Below the pieces are notes generated by a model that worked only from the letters and a program-made list of their open reading frames with translations, searched no databases and was not told where the DNA came from. A DNA stretch of 64,000 nt from Ochotona curzoniae (taxonomy: Eukaryota > Chordata > Mammalia > Lagomorpha > Ochotonidae), in contig NW_024464918.1 in assembly GCF_017591425.1 (NCBI RefSeq), positions 24,456,001 through 24,520,000 of the forward strand, written 5' to 3'. Shown piece after piece: positions 37,806-51,477 of this stretch. The translations under genes and the position numbers were made by a program. Every line of letters begins with the position of its first letter. Position 1 is the stretch's first letter.

Positions 37806-38555
37806 TTTCTAATTATTTAAGAATTATTTAAGCTCTCTGGATTCTGTATCTCTCTTGTGTTAGTTGGAAATATGATGATTTGACTTTCTGTTGTCCCTGG
37901 AATGGTTCTGCGATAGAAGAAAAAAGCATAGCATTATTTACCATGCAAGTGTGGTTTATGTTCTAATAAATTCAGTACGAGCTAAATACTTAGACTTGGC
38001 AGGCCAAGCTTGTACTGTGATTATAGCATCTGCGGAGACAGGGTGTGAGAACTGTCCCTACATGGGACTTAAATATCTATGTGCCACCATTACTGAGCAG
38101 ATATTTAACCCAAAGCAACAAGAGCACATGATGAAGAGTTAAAGATAATAAACATAATAAAGGTATTGGCCTTATCCCCATTACTGGTTTGACTTCAGAG
38201 AGCATTTTGTTGTCTATTTTAATCAACTTGAAAAATATTTTTAGCAAGTCATGTAAACAGAAGTCCTCCAAAGTGCTTCCCAACAAAAGAATTTAGTTAT
38301 TGTAAGGTGACAATTGCAATGACGTGAAATTTTTCTGAGGCAGAAAGATTATAAGTCAGTCTCATTCCTTCCAGAACCCTGAAAAAATGTAAGTCTCAAT
38401 TTTTAGAGTTCTACAAAGTGATAATTTGATCTCACTTTAAATAAATCACATATACTTTTAATGTGATAGTAAACTATTGATTGTATTTGTTGCTACCTCT
38501 TGGCCAGGAAGTGTTTGTATATGCAGCACAAACAAATTAAGCCAACTTTTGATTC

Positions 38556-38702
38556 AGTTTCTCAACTTGAGCATCATTGACATCTGGGGCTAGCAATTCT
38601 GTTGTGGGGAACACTCCTGTTGTAGGATCTTCAGCAACATTCTTGGCTTCTACTCATTAGAGACTAGTAGCACTTTTCAAGTTGCGGTCATCAAAAACAT
38701 TA
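38556..38702 (-). mobile_element. MER20 (hAT-Charlie DNA transposon), partial
   Basis: tttctcaacttgagcatcat, tgacatctggggctagcaat, gtaggatcttcagcaacatt and actagtagcactttt follow the MER20 consensus in reverse. It lacks the far terminal repeat. MER20 copies have been linked to endometrial enhancers in placental mammals, which says nothing about this copy. Confidence 0.78.
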
Positions 38703-39193
38703 AAAGCCAGTGTCAAGAGTTCTGGAGTTTGAATCCAGCCTGGTTAAGAGATGTTGCTTGAAATAAACATAAAAACCATACAAATCCAAGAAGAGTTTGT
38801 CGAAATTGCTTCTCTCTCACATAAAGGGTTAAAACACCAACTACTGACTCAACCTGAGATAAACTGCTGACAACCAATGTGAATTTAATATCTATTCTAG
38901 CTTTCAAAAGTGTATTCATTGTCATTCTTTCTTTCATTTTTACTATAGGTTAGGGGAGAAAAAATAGCACTAAAGTATACAAAAGTGAGTTTTTTCCCAC
39001 CAAATATTTGTAATATTTGAATTTCACTTCATAAGACCAGCTTACCCAAAATCTCCAAGAATTGGTCCTCACAGTTGCAATATGACATTGTGTTAAACAC
39101 TTGTAACTGAAGGTTTTTTCCATGCACCTGGATAAAGCTCATATGTGCATCAGTCAGTACTGACTCAACACTAACCTAAAATTCCTGCTAGCA

Positions 39194-39194
<1 letters not shown>

Positions 39195-39250
<56 letters not shown>
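39195..39250 (+). repeat. (CA)n microsatellite
   Basis: Twenty-eight uninterrupted CA units in the region downstream of KCTD16. Confidence 0.97.
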
Positions 39251-39252
<2 letters not shown>

Positions 39253-39879
39253 TGCCATTATAGAGCAACTCCTCTCCATTAGCTTCTTGTACATCAATGC
39301 TTCCATTTGAGATAGATAGAACCCACATTTGCCAGCAGAGAATCAGAAATTATGTTGATTCTTATTGTGCAAATGCAGGTAAATTAGTTAAAGGCCAATT
39401 CTAAGAATAATGTGACAAGATGAAGGTGGTCACTGGAGATACGTGACTTTCTGAATCAGGTGGTTGGCACCTACCGGCTTTTATGAAGCTGAATAACAGG
39501 GTAGTAACTCTCACCCTTGTCTGGAATAAATGCCTGGATAGTTGTTGGGCCAAGGCACATTTTCTCTATCTTTCAAAACATAACTTCCTCAAATATAGTA
39601 ACGATGGTAGTCTAAGAACTTAAAAAATCTTTACCCAAATAACCTAGATTGAGGATATATATATATTCTCAACTGATTTGATTCCATTAGTTCTTCATAT
39701 CAATATTTTATGGCACTTGTTATAACCAGTGTTCAACAAATAAGCCATATGTATGTGTGTACATACATATATATAGTTCTGTTAAGAACTGAGCTGTACG
39801 TTTTAAACACTGTTTTCAGTTTGGAGAAACAGGCGTGATTCAGTCCGCAGTAGGGTTGCTGGGGTATTTCATCTCCTCA

Positions 39880-40140
39880 TTCTTACCCAGCACTCAATGC
39901 TCATGTTGCAGGCTCAGACACTTTGCCTGATAACTTCACCCAGGGTAGTAATGATGACTTCCATGCACCTGCTGCAGAGCCCTTCCCTGACAAGTTCAGT
40001 GCCTACCTCAACGACAGCACCTGTACTAATGTGGATGATACTCATGTTAATCTTTGCCATTTGTACTTTATGCCACATGTGGGTACGAGTCCAGAGCTGG
40101 TCCAGAATAAAAACGTTGCTTTGCTTTAAAATGAAGTTTC
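39880..40140 (+). other. Unrecognised possible processed-pseudogene or exon fragment
   Basis: A 68-codon frame beginning near 39923 (PDNFTQGSNDDFHAP...) ends with TAA at 40127-40129, beside an AATAAA at 40106-40111. A CAG acceptor-like end (ttgcag) precedes it at 39906-39911. Codon texture is more gene-like than elsewhere, but I cannot match the peptide and see no poly(A) tail. It could equally be chance. Confidence 0.2.
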
Positions 40141-40893
40141 TATTTCTAGTTTTCTTTGTTATCAGGAGCTAAGGGGTGGAGGGAGGGGAGTTCCTGCACA
40201 GAATCATTCAGGAAAATTCATGATCCTGAGGAAAAGTGCCATGTACACTTTTTTCTAGTGGGTTGACTGTCCATTCAGTTCTGTTTTGATAATATTATAT
40301 TCCAGTCTGAAATTTAAGGAAATTAGGACTCTGGCCATTTCAATCTTACCCTAAGTTTTTGGAAAATACTCTCAGTTTAACTGCAATAATTATGTAACTA
40401 AAATGAGTTTCAGAATAATTTCTCCAGATCCAACTTCTCTACCAATTTAGTTCTCATTATTTGCAAGATCATCCATTATGAAGATGACTGCACTGTCATG
40501 TACTACCAAGACACATTGAAAAGAATGAAAATATATCATTAACCAAGCTATATTGCACTTGAGATCAAATATCTGCTAATATATTAATAGACAAAAGCAT
40601 TTCAACCCATAAATTACAATTGTCTGAGTAATTCAACTCCCAAAATAAACTTCCTGTTTCATTTAAGTAAAACTGTAGACCTCATTCAAACGATTAAGGC
40701 AGGAAAACACTGGCTATTCTGTCATCCAAGGGGAAGGGAAGAACTGCAAAAATCAGAAAAAAAAATATCCCTATACCGAGAGCAGAATCAGGACAGAACC
40801 TCTTATATGATAAATGCACATTAGCAAAAGATTTCAAAGGGAAGAAATTGGTCATTATTCTTCCCTCCTAGATATCATCCAGTTGCCCTTATT

Positions 40894-40902
40894 ACACACA
40901 CA

Positions 40903-40946
<44 letters not shown>
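40894..40946 (+). repeat. (CA)n microsatellite with one CG interruption pair
   Basis: About 26 units, interrupted by cgcg near 40903-40906. Confidence 0.96.
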
Positions 40947-40947
<1 letters not shown>

Positions 40948-41399
40948 TATAGAAAATTAGGGGGAGCAACTGGCACACAATGAACCTTTGAAAACAATTT
41001 CTCACTTACCAACAGAATGAATGAAAGATGCTGAAAATAAAAACTCATCTTTCAACACTGATGTAGCACAAGTCTACAAAAGTATTATTGTTACATTAAT
41101 AGAATGTGGAATCACATGGATGGTTAGAAAACTATTAACAGGGCTTTTTTTTTTTTTTTGGCTGTGTCTATACAGCGAGCCCCAGTTACATATGAGGGTT
41201 ATTACGGATTTTGTCAAAATGACATAGCTAAATCTTCATGTGGACACAGCCAAGTCCCAGAATCCTAGCAGCAACCAAAACTGGATACGACAATCATGTA
41301 GCATTGCAGGGTAAAATCTTTACGAGAAACTATTGTAAGAAATGAAAAATACATTTTCCCCTGAAATAAAAAGTACTCAGGTACTGTGTGTTCTTCCTA

Positions 41400-42445
41400 A
41401 TTCCCCAGTTAGGCAGGAATATAGAGAAGTTCAGTGTGGAGGACGCGGAAAGGCCACACCATTACAATGTGGGCAGTGAGGACACTGACGCGCTGAGCCA
41501 AGAGTGATCCTCCCCTCACGGCGGAGACGGCTCTGTGCTGTCACTCAGTAGTAAATCGTGTTGATGCAGATGTTTGTCTTTTCTTTTTAATATAAAGAAT
41601 GTTGGACTGGCTCTTCTCGCTTGCTCCTAGCACTAAAAAGAAATATATATATATATAAAAGAAAGCAATAAAAGGGAGACTGAAATGTTACCTTCTAAGC
41701 AATTGTGCTGCTGATGAGGGTTGTTTAGTGATAGAAAGGATTTTCAAGAGAGGAACCTCTGGGAGGGTCTGAAGAAAGAGGCACAGACTCATCTGTGTGA
41801 GTCTAGGAGGGGCTCCTGGAGCAGGGACGCAGCCCACAGGATGTCCAGGCCCCGGGGACCTCTGCTGTGTGTGTATATATACATACTTAGCTGTGCTAGG
41901 GTGGCACAAATCCTCATGCATACAATCAATATAAACTGGCACATAGAGAAAAGTCATAGAAATCCACCATCCCCACCCTCACCCGCAACACTCCCGAAAA
42001 CACAGAAAAAAATATACATAATAAAAAAAAAATTCTAAGCATTTGGTTCAATCTCCTTCTGTCAAATCCAGAGAAGGAAGTAGATCAAGAGAGAGAGAAA
42101 AAACCCAGTTTCAGAGAAATGACTCCCAAGGCATCACAGCTATTCTTAGGTAGCTGGATTTCAGATGTATAAGATACTCAACTCATGGGACCAAATTAAA
42201 AACAACAAAAAAACAACAGCAGCAAAAGAGGGTTTCTCATATTTCCACATTTGGAAAGAAATCTACCCTGTGGATTTACATGTTAAAGTGAACTAGGTAA
42301 AGTAGGCAGTAGACATCAATGGATTATTGTGTTCTAACAAACATGTCTCATCAGTTTTTTTTTTTTTTCTGTAAAATACGATTTTAGGAGGGTTCCAAAA
42401 TGGTGACTCAGATTTTTTTTTTTCTTCTCCCATCCCAGCCCTTCC
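41400..42445 (-). other. KCTD16: KCTD16 3' untranslated region, proximal part (far end unknown)
   Basis: Sequence directly downstream of the KCTD16 stop must be 3' UTR for some distance. It contains two T/A runs (42356-42370 and 42414-42423 on the plus strand) and a (TA) run at 41643-41657, and no recognised SINE before about 36.9 kb. I could not single out a convincing poly(A) site. An ATTAAA (minus strand) lies near 41588-41593 but has no clear GT-rich element after it, so the lower boundary given here is arbitrary. Confidence 0.5.
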
Positions 42446-42925
<480 letters not shown>

Positions 42926-43494
42926 TTACTATCAGCTCAGGTTGCAATACCGTACAGCACAGCACTTGGAGACTCAAGCACACGCATCACACTTTGAGAA
43001 GAAAAGGGGATGCATACAGTCAAGTCAAGTCCACGAGAGTAGGAGATTCGTAATCCCACCTGTGTAATGCAGTCGAGGCAGATTAATTCTTAAACCCACG
43101 GATACTACATTTGGATATCACTGCACAGGAATATCCAGCTATTCCATGTATTAACCTAGTGGCCTTGACACAAAACTCTTCAATGTTCAAGGCTTCTATT
43201 TCCTCATGTATTAGATGACAATACCTTCCAACTACCAGATTTGTAGAGAGGATACAGATCTGTCAAGTAAAATTCTGAAGGCAGTACATAGCATACAATA
43301 AGCCCCAAAAACACAGTGTCAGTGTCCAATTTTACCACGGCTGACAGTAAGCCTCAATACGAAATCCTGTGTGTGAACAGTCAAATGCAACATGAGAAGT
43401 GCCTCAGAGTGGAAAGCAAGCAGGCAGAGAAAGGGGCTTCCCTTAGCTGGCTGCTATCTAAGATCTGGACGCTCATTTTCTCACAGGCCTCACA

Positions 43495-43615
43495 ATAATG
43501 CTATAAACTCAATAGTTTCACTGCAGTTACCATACAGGGAAACTAAGACCAAGGAAATTAAGAAACTTAATACAGTTTGTATCACAAGACAAAGCTGGAT
43601 TTAAACGCAGGGTTC
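43495..43615 (+). mobile_element. MIR SINE, 3' part
   Basis: cagggaaactaagaccaagg, then ctggatttaaacgcagggtt, is diverged MIR. Confidence 0.6.
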
Positions 43616-43639
43616 TCAAATGCCACAAATAAGGCAATG

Positions 43640-43935
43640 AACCCGTTTCAATTTGCCTGTTTGTAAAATTTCTGTTTCTGCTTCTAGCCCATATTCAAGC
43701 TTCTGCTTCCTCATGAAATTCTTTCTCCCTATCCCAGAGAAACAGCTATCTCATTCCTATGAATTGAGGTATTCTGTAGGTCTTTTTCTATACACATCAC
43801 ATTTTATTTTAATGGTTTTTCACGATACTTTATGCATCTCTGCTACTAGACCGTGAGCTCCTAATATGAACACAGTGAAGTGTTGTTGTCACCCAGTAAA
43901 CAGCCCTAGGAATAGTAACTCCTAAATGCATGTGA
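43640..43935 (+). mobile_element. L2 LINE 3' fragment
   Basis: catgaaattctttctcccta, actagaccgtgagctcctaa and cacccagtaaacagcc match the L2 3' end in order. Old and diverged. Confidence 0.65.
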
Positions 43936-46698
43936 TCCAGTAACTCCTCGATACATGGGTTCAGCCATGGTTGAAGCTTGACTTGTCAATGGGACTTTCA
44001 CTTACATGATCCACTAATGTCTCTTTTATTCTTAAGAACTTCTTTGAGACCCTGTTTCCCCGAGTCTTGATTGATAATGTGGCATTGAGCAATTTGGAGA
44101 GAGGAATTCTTCAGGTAAAGCTACTGCTCTACAAGCTAGAAAAATCCACACTCACAGAACAAAGCAACTTTCTAAACATATCACTGCCCAATTCTTTCAC
44201 ATCCCCCTGGAATCCTAAATGGAATGTTATCAAGTGTTAATACATTACATGATTGATATTTTATACAGATAGTTGAACTTGGATCAAAAAACTGGAAACA
44301 TTTTCTTTATTAGATTAAATACAAGGATTATGATGTATCTTTAAAAGTTTTCCAATGGAACCAATTTTGATTTGCATTCTAACCTACTTCACTTCCATTT
44401 CTAATATCTGCAAAGTAAACAAAAGTGAATGAAAACTATTAGGAAAGTTACGTGCTATCTTGTTGCATAATGCCTACCTATTGGATACCTACATTTTACA
44501 TTTTTCCCTAAGGAGTTTAAAAGAGGTTGTAAACATTGACTGTAGTCATATAAGCAACATAGAGCCATGCTTTAAAGTCACATTATAATATGAAACTGAG
44601 TAATCACTACGGTTATATAACCAATAAATGAAATGCAACAATCCAATGAGCTGAAAGAAATCAGAGAAGTGCAATGTTATCCCAGGCTATGACAAATAGA
44701 TACCTTCCATGCGACACAGGAACTTTCAAACACGTGCCAGGCGGTAATCAAAATTCTCAGCAATGGAAGCTGGCCTCTCTCTCTAGTACGGATTTTGAGA
44801 GAATCATTTTTTTTCACCTTTAGTAGATAAAATCTACATCTGCCTCCCTAACTCGGCCATCTTTGCCCCAATAAGACTCAAGTAAGAAACTATTCCAAAG
44901 AACTGGACTAAAGAAATACAGTCAAACCAGAGTTAAAATGGCTTGGTCCTTTGTGGGAAAGTTCAGAAACTGAATTTAGCCTTTGCAGAAACAGAAAGAG
45001 GGGGAGGGGGATGATAGAAAGGAGAAAAAGAAGAAATTCTATGTGCAAGGACAAACCTGCCGATTATCTTAAAGAAAGATAAGAAAATATTTGGGGCATA
45101 AATGTCTTGGAACCAGTAAAAATGCAAGCCTGGGAGACTCTTTTCCCATGGAAAAGCTGTTCCATTCAATGGACTCAGAAGGAAAGCTGAGCTGTTTGGA
45201 CAACGAAAGCCCTGAAGCATGGGGACCCCTGAGTACTCCCATGGAAAATGGCAAGCAGCCTTCAAGGGAGACCGAGCCAGGAACCTGGCACTGACACAGC
45301 TAGTTCCTCCCTGGACCAGTGGGGTGGTCACATTTTTAAGTGTCAGCTGGGATTCTCTGGCTTCCAGGCAAAGAGAACTATTACATTCATCTTATTCCAG
45401 ACATTATGACTGCTAAAGAGAAATTGAACAACTGCACCTTTAGTGTAACTTGTCATAGCACCACATGCTTCAATATTTTATAAGACCATTTGAATGTTTT
45501 ACCATTTTGGCAAGATAATTCATAAGATGGTTTCTGAAGTCTCTGTAATATTCAAAATCAAAGAGGTTGAGATGAATACATTCCAGCTAGAGTGTTGTAT
45601 GGAAAGTCATTCTGAAAAATGGAAAATAATCCAACATGAGAAGATAATCACTCCACTTGTCCATAGGAAGCATTGTCGGCCTGACTACCTTCTTCCCAGG
45701 AACCTCACCCACCAAAAAGTGGTACACCAAATCAGAACACTGAAGCGACACGTAAGAACAAGCACATCCCACTGGGATGTGCTCACATGTCCTGAGGCAT
45801 CTCGAAAGATCTAATAAAGGTCCCCAACTCACGATATTCCAGAATCCCCCCAATTAAAGCAAGTAATGGTATCATAAATACTTGGTACTTTAAATTGCAG
45901 CATTCTTTCACTTCTAATGTGTTGAGGTTTGAAAATGGGCTGGGGTAATTCTCTCCCCATGGGGGAAAAAAAAGGCTACAATTATGTGACCAGGAGACAT
46001 TTTTAAAGGGTCGAATTCTAATTTCAAAGTGGATGAGTCTTTTCAAATACAACTTTCATTGCAGATACATCAAACAGTTCTAGCGTTTGGAGGAAATTAT
46101 AGTTTGAATTACATGGGGAGGGGCAGGATACTCAGTTGCTGCAAGTCCTTGAAGTCTAAAGTCTTTGTGCAATTTGTGACTGGAACAATTGAGGACCATG
46201 GAAACAACAGGTGTGACTGGACTTGACACTCTTCTGCTACACTCCTACCTGTGGTAGTCCTTGCAGATGAAGGAATAATAAAAGATGGCAGCATATTTCT
46301 CCCCTATGAAAAATTCAAACCAAGCTGAGTGAAACATGACTTAGCAGACTCACAAAGTACTTATGCATTTTTTAAAAGCGGCAGCTCTGCAATCTACCCA
46401 CACTCCAAATTTTCCACCTGCTAATGGCTGTGTGCATGGTGCACATCATTTACAGCAGCAGCTAGGAAAACTGCATTCGTTCTTTTCGTCAATGAGGCAG
46501 GAGCCTTCCAGTCTGGGAGCTAGGTGGCCAGATTTAATTTGTTGAGGCTGCTAAAAGACTTTCTTGGTATCCCAGCTGAAAAGTCAATAATGGTCAAATT
46601 GATGTTTTTATAATTCTGCTAACCTTGGAAAAGATATTGCAGAGTGAAGATTGGGAAGGCTATGTGAGCTGCTGTGACAGCCATCACTCTTGGCTTGT

Positions 46699-46705
<7 letters not shown>

Positions 46706-46730
<25 letters not shown>
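46706..46730 (+). repeat. Poly-T run
   Basis: Twenty-five T bases, reading as poly-A on the KCTD16 (minus) strand. No retroelement body is recognisable next to it. Confidence 0.95.
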
Positions 46731-47389
46731 CTTAGGGACAGTCAGTCTTGGATATACCCAGCTGGGGTTTCCCATTAGGGCTTTGAGTGTGGACAAGATC
46801 ACCCAGTGCAGCAGTCAGAAGCAGGAGAGCAGGTACTTCACCAATGATCTTAATACCAAAATGTAAATACACAGGATTAACTAAATAGATATTGGAGGAC
46901 TTGCAAATGAAGGCAGGTAACACGAAAGAAACAAAGATGGTGACTACAGGAGGCAGTTACCACAGTTAAGTCTGAGGAGACAAAAGAGGATGAAGTCTGA
47001 AGAATCTAAGAACTTAGAAGGGGTGCCCTGTGCAGGTGGGACTCAGAAATCTGAGGAAGGCAGGCTGGCTGCCCCGTTGGTTCTGACTTCTCTAAAGGAG
47101 GAAGGAGAAATCCGGGGGGGGGGGTGGAAAAGTGACGGGGAGAAAAAGGAATCAATTACTTTTGGGGTAAATTAAAGCTAGGTTCATGCCAGGAGAAATA
47201 AAGAGCAAATGAGGAATCTTCTTTGTCTTCTGGTCTTACAGCACCTCCTACTGGTAGGTTTTGGAGCACTTCCTATTGGCAGAACACAGCAGGAAGTCAC
47301 CTATTTGCCCCGTGGAAGTGGGTGTAAAAGAACCTGAAATACCATATGTTCTAGTGCAGCAGTTAGGAAATGAAAATAAAATCATCACT

Positions 47390-47800
47390 TCAGTACAGCT
47401 TTTTGTCCTGCTGCCCTGTTTTCCCCCTCAGGGCTTTGCCATTTCCCTTCCCTCTGTCAACAACAAATTCCTTAAGCTTTCCTCCTGCCAGATTTCTGCT
47501 CATACTCCAGAACTCAGCTTAAACATCACTGTCTCCAAGTGGCCTTACTTATGTGTCTGCCCTTCCAGTTTAAGCTCAATCCAACCTCATGTCCATAAGT
47601 TTACAGCTACACAACACATAATTAGAAATGTGTCCCTTGGGTTACTGTTGAATGCCTGTCTCCCACACCGGAATAGAAGGACTGTGTTGGTTTCCTTCTG
47701 AATTCTAGCTTACACTGCAGTGCACATGTGAGTCTGGGTGGCAGGCATGAGTGGTAGGTGCTCAGTAAATATATCTAAATGATCAATGAATGTGAGAATG
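47390..47800 (+). mobile_element. L2 LINE 3' end
   Basis: catcactgtctccaagtggc, cttatgtgtctgcccttcc, gaatagaaggactgtgttgg and gtaggtgctcagtaaatata follow the L2 3' consensus up to its end. An open frame of 146 codons (47261-47701) over it is chance. Confidence 0.85.
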
Positions 47801-48268
47801 TTGCATATGCATATATGTGGATTTTACCCCACAAAAAAAAAAAAATACGGAGATTCAAAATTCAGATGGCGAAACTCATTAGAATGGAAAATATCTAAAT
47901 ATTTCATTAGAAAGCTAACATAGACGTAACAAAAACATGCTCATTGAAAGATAATGGCAAAATTCGAAGACTACCACTGAATTTTAAATATATATACTGC
48001 TATATACATGTATGTGTATATAGAATTATCATCACTCACAATGATTTGCAACTTAAGCAAAAAATCACTTTCATAACCATTATGCCTGTAATATATACTT
48101 AACCAATTTGGTAATGTTCTGTTTATCCTACCAATTCAGAGTTTTTGAGTATTACATATGAGAACAATGTAATGACTTGAATAAAGCAAGAAATTCTAAA
48201 TTTGACTCCCCGGTTTATGCTCTGACTCTTTCCTTCCAGCACTCCATGGTGATACATGTATTCATTTT

Positions 48269-48613
48269 TTAAAAAACATTTATTTATTTTTTATTGGAAA
48301 GGCAGAGAGGAGAAGAGTCAGAGAGGAGAAGAGTCAGAGAGAAGATCTTCTGTCTGATGGTTCACTCCCCATGTTTCACTCTCCAAGCGGCCACAACAGC
48401 TGGAGCTGAGCCAATCTGAAGCCTGGAGCCTCCTCCGGGGCTCCCATGCAGGTGCTGGGTCCCAAAGTCTTGGGTCATCCTGCACTGCATTCCCAGGTCA
48501 CAGGCAGGGAGCTGGATAGGAAGCAGGGTCGCTGGGATTAGAACCGGTGCCCATATGGGATCTCGGCATGTTCAAGGTGAGGACCTTAACCACTATGCTA
48601 TCATGCCGGGCCC
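48269..48613 (-). mobile_element. C-SINE, full length, minus strand
   Basis: Reverse-oriented copy in the KCTD16 intron. Flanked by catgtattcatttt at 48255-48268 and 48614-48627. A 16-base unit (gagaggagaagagtca) is tandemly duplicated in the pyrimidine-rich part near 48305-48340. Confidence 0.94.
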
Positions 48614-49465
48614 CATGTATTCATTTTCTAAGCCCTTTCTGCTCTTTTTTGGTTTCTTCTTCACCTTATTTCCTATTTTTTGTCTCAGAGCTTTTTCAGC
48701 TGAAGTCATGCTTCATAGGTCTCCCCCCGCCTACTTGAAATTCTAGGGCTCATCCTTCTACCTTCTCTTACCTGGTCCTCTTCATCCTTCTTTCCTTTTT
48801 CTTACGACCTTCTTCAGAAACTGTAATGAGTCCTCCAAAGCCCACAATTCGATCAGTGGCGAGCTATCTTCAGTCTGCAAATGGAATGCCCCTGGGATAG
48901 CCATGGGATGTCCTGTCCTCCTCTCTGGAACTGCCTCTCCTGTAACAACTGCTCCCTCCCTGTTCCATGCTGTCCTGATGCAGCTATCAGCAAGGGCAAG
49001 GCTCGTGGTCCATATTTGAACCAGGGAGTTTTTACCTCCTATTTAGAGTAAAACAGGTAGAGGCATGTGACCCGAGGGGGTGAACAAGAGTCCCGAGTGG
49101 GACCACTCTTCTCTAACAGGGAAATCATGAAACTAGGAGTCTGATCATTGGACCAAACCAGTTGAAGAAGATATTTATGTAGAAGGAAGCAAAGCAAAAA
49201 GACAGGTAGAGCCAAGAAATCAGAGCAAGAAAACTAACAATGTCTCAAGTTGGCCCTGTCACTAGGTTTACAGTCATTTAAGCCGAGATTTTTTCTGATG
49301 AATCTAGTGAGAGTTAATTTTGGGTGATTTAAAAAAGTCTTGCAACTATATCAAGCTCACACAAAACAATGTAATCTCTTGCTAATTTATCCTCTTCATC
49401 ATCTGAGGACTTAGGCAATTATGACATTAATGCTGGTTGATAACTTAAGGGGCAAGCACCATTAC

Positions 49466-49760
49466 TATTTTATTTACAGGGAATGAAGGAGCAATAGAGA
49501 AGTTCCATCCACTGGTTCGCTTCCCAAATGGCATCAGCAGCCAGAGCTGAGTTAACCTGGAGCCAGGAACCACAAGCTTCTTCTAAGTTTCCCATGTGGA
49601 TGCAGGGCACCAAGACCTTGAGCCATCCTCTGCTGCTCTCCCAGGCCACAAGCAAAGAACTGGATCAGAAATGGAGCAGCAAGGACACAAGCCGGTGCCC
49701 ATACAAGGTGCCAGGCGGTGCAGGTGGAGGATTAGCCTGTACTGTGTTGGCCCCACTCAG
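49466..49760 (-). mobile_element. Old C-SINE, minus strand
   Basis: Diverged but near-complete: ttccatccactggttcgctt, tctgctgctctcccaggcca, and the head complement ccggtgcccatacaagg. Heavy substitution indicates age. Confidence 0.82.
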
Positions 49761-50161
49761 GGATCTTGGAGCTGACTCATTTCTGTTAGCCTTTGATTTT
49801 GTTTGCCTTTGACACACTAATCCTAGCATGTTTAAATAACATTTTGAAAATACATAGCCTAGCTCTTTTGCCAAATGTTGTATGCAGTACTCCAGTTGTG
49901 TATAGGAAATAGCTACCCTCCCAATCCAGAAACCCAGCACAGTCATCGATATCATTCATTGAGGAACATTGCTGTGCTTGCCAGTCTTTCTAGTAGGTGG
50001 TAGGATTTAATCCTCACGGTAGTCCTATTGGGGAATGCTGTTCTTTTGTCTTTTTTTCATGCAGGAGGAAACTGTAATGCAGCGTGGTTAATCACCTGGT
50101 CCAAAGCTAAAGGTTGAAAAGTGACAAGAATTCAAACGTGTATCCTTTTAAAGTAAAGATT

Positions 50162-50389
50162 CTGGGGCTTGTGCTGTGGCAGAGTGAGTTAATCCTCAGT
50201 TTGCAGTGTAGGCACCATTCTAGTCCCAGCTGCTCCACTTCCCATCCAGCTCCCTGATTATGCCCTGGGAAAGCAGCAGAGCATGGCTCAAGATCTTGGG
50301 GTCCTCTTCTCCCTTCTTGCCCCCAACATGGGAGACCCAGAGGAAGTTCCAAGCTCTTGACTCTTCAAATAAAAATAAATAAATCTTCA
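50162..50389 (+). mobile_element. C-SINE with internal deletion
   Basis: Head ggggcttgtgctgtggc and standard tail (aaataaaaataaataaatctt) are present. About 100 bases between the gctcttg of the middle and the ctcttcaaataaaa tail are missing. Another SINE is joined directly to its tail. Confidence 0.85.
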
Positions 50390-50712
50390 GGGCCCGGTGC
50401 GGTAGCCTAGTGCTTGAAGGCCTCACCTTGCACGTGCCAGGAACCATATGGGTGCTGGTTCCAATCCTGATGGCCCTGCTTTCTATTCAGCTCCGTGCTT
50501 GTGGCCTGGGAAAACAGTAAAGAATGGCCCAAAGCCTTGGGAATCTGCAGCTGTGTGGGTGCCCCGGAGGAGGCTCCAGGCTCCTGTCTTTGGATTGGCT
50601 CAGGCTGTTGTGGCCACTTGGGGAGTGAATTTACAGATGAAAAATTTTCCTCTCTGTCTTCCTCCTCTCTGTGTATCTGATTTTCCAATAAAAATAAACA
50701 AATCTTTAGTAA
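50390..50712 (+). mobile_element. C-SINE inserted at the tail of the preceding SINE
   Basis: Starts gggcccggtgcggtagcc immediately after the aaatcttca end of the copy at 50162, in the same orientation. Tail aataaaaataaacaaatctt. A-rich tails are known preferred targets for later L1-mediated insertions. Confidence 0.92.
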
Positions 50713-50833
50713 GTAAATACATCTTTAAAAATAAAGTGAAGCTCTTGTCCTTTTCAGTAGATACATTGTCCAATCAAAACTTTTCTCCAAGAATTATTGA
50801 AAATAATTAACTCGCTGAAAGGGATAAAGAGTT

Positions 50834-51163
50834 GGGCCTGGCATGATAGTATAGTGCTTAAGGTCCTCACCTTGTATACGCCGAGATCCCATATGGGCAC
50901 CAGTTGAAATCCCGGTGGCCCCGCTTCCCATCCAGCTCCCTGCTTGTGGCCTGGGAAAGCAGTCAAGGACGGCCCAAAGCCTCGGACCCTGCACCCTCGT
51001 GGGAGACCCAGAAGAAGCTCCTGGCTCCTGGCTTCAGATTGGCTCAGCTCCAGCCATTGTGGCCGCTTGGGGAGTGAGCCACTGGACAGAAGATCTTCCT
51101 CTCTGTCTCTCCTCCTCTCTGTATATCTGCCTTTCCAATAAAAATAAATAAATCTTTTAATAA
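50834..51163 (+). mobile_element. C-SINE, full length
   Basis: Head gggcctggcatgatagta, tail aataaataaatcttttaat. Flanked by aaagggataaagagtt (50818-50833) and aaagggataaagaatt (51164-51179), one mismatch. Third same-direction SINE within 1 kb. Confidence 0.94.
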
Positions 51164-51265
51164 AAAGGGATAAAGAATTAACTTTAAGACATGACCCTTT
51201 CAATTATGTTGAATAACAGTAACCTCTAAAAGTAGAAAGTAACTAAATAACCAAGATTTCTAGGA

Positions 51266-51269
<4 letters not shown>

Positions 51270-51314
<45 letters not shown>
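51270..51314 (+). repeat. (TG)n microsatellite
   Basis: About 22 pure GT units inside the KCTD16 intron, shortly after a C-SINE. Confidence 0.97.
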
Positions 51315-51316
<2 letters not shown>

Positions 51317-51477
51317 CAATTTCAGCCCTCCCAGCAGCGCATTGAGAATGACTGCGAATGACCATAGGAAGGATGCAGGGTCAGTAGGCTGCCTCCTGCA
51401 ACATGGAATATTTCATATCCCTCTAATATTATTCAATTCAACCAGGCTACCAAGGCAGCAATAAGTGTGTTTGAAGA

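Noticed and set aside
39195..40946. CRISPR-like array of regularly spaced repeats
   Set aside because: The repeated units are plain (CA)n microsatellites in a mammalian genome; no spacers or cas genes.
47261..47701. 146-codon open frame on the plus strand
   Set aside because: Most of it lies on an L2 LINE 3' end in non-coding orientation, with no splice or promoter support.
50754..51203. 149-codon minus-strand frame
   Set aside because: It is a translated C-SINE; the same peptide motifs (GCRVPRLWAILDCFPG-like) recur at every SINE in the window.
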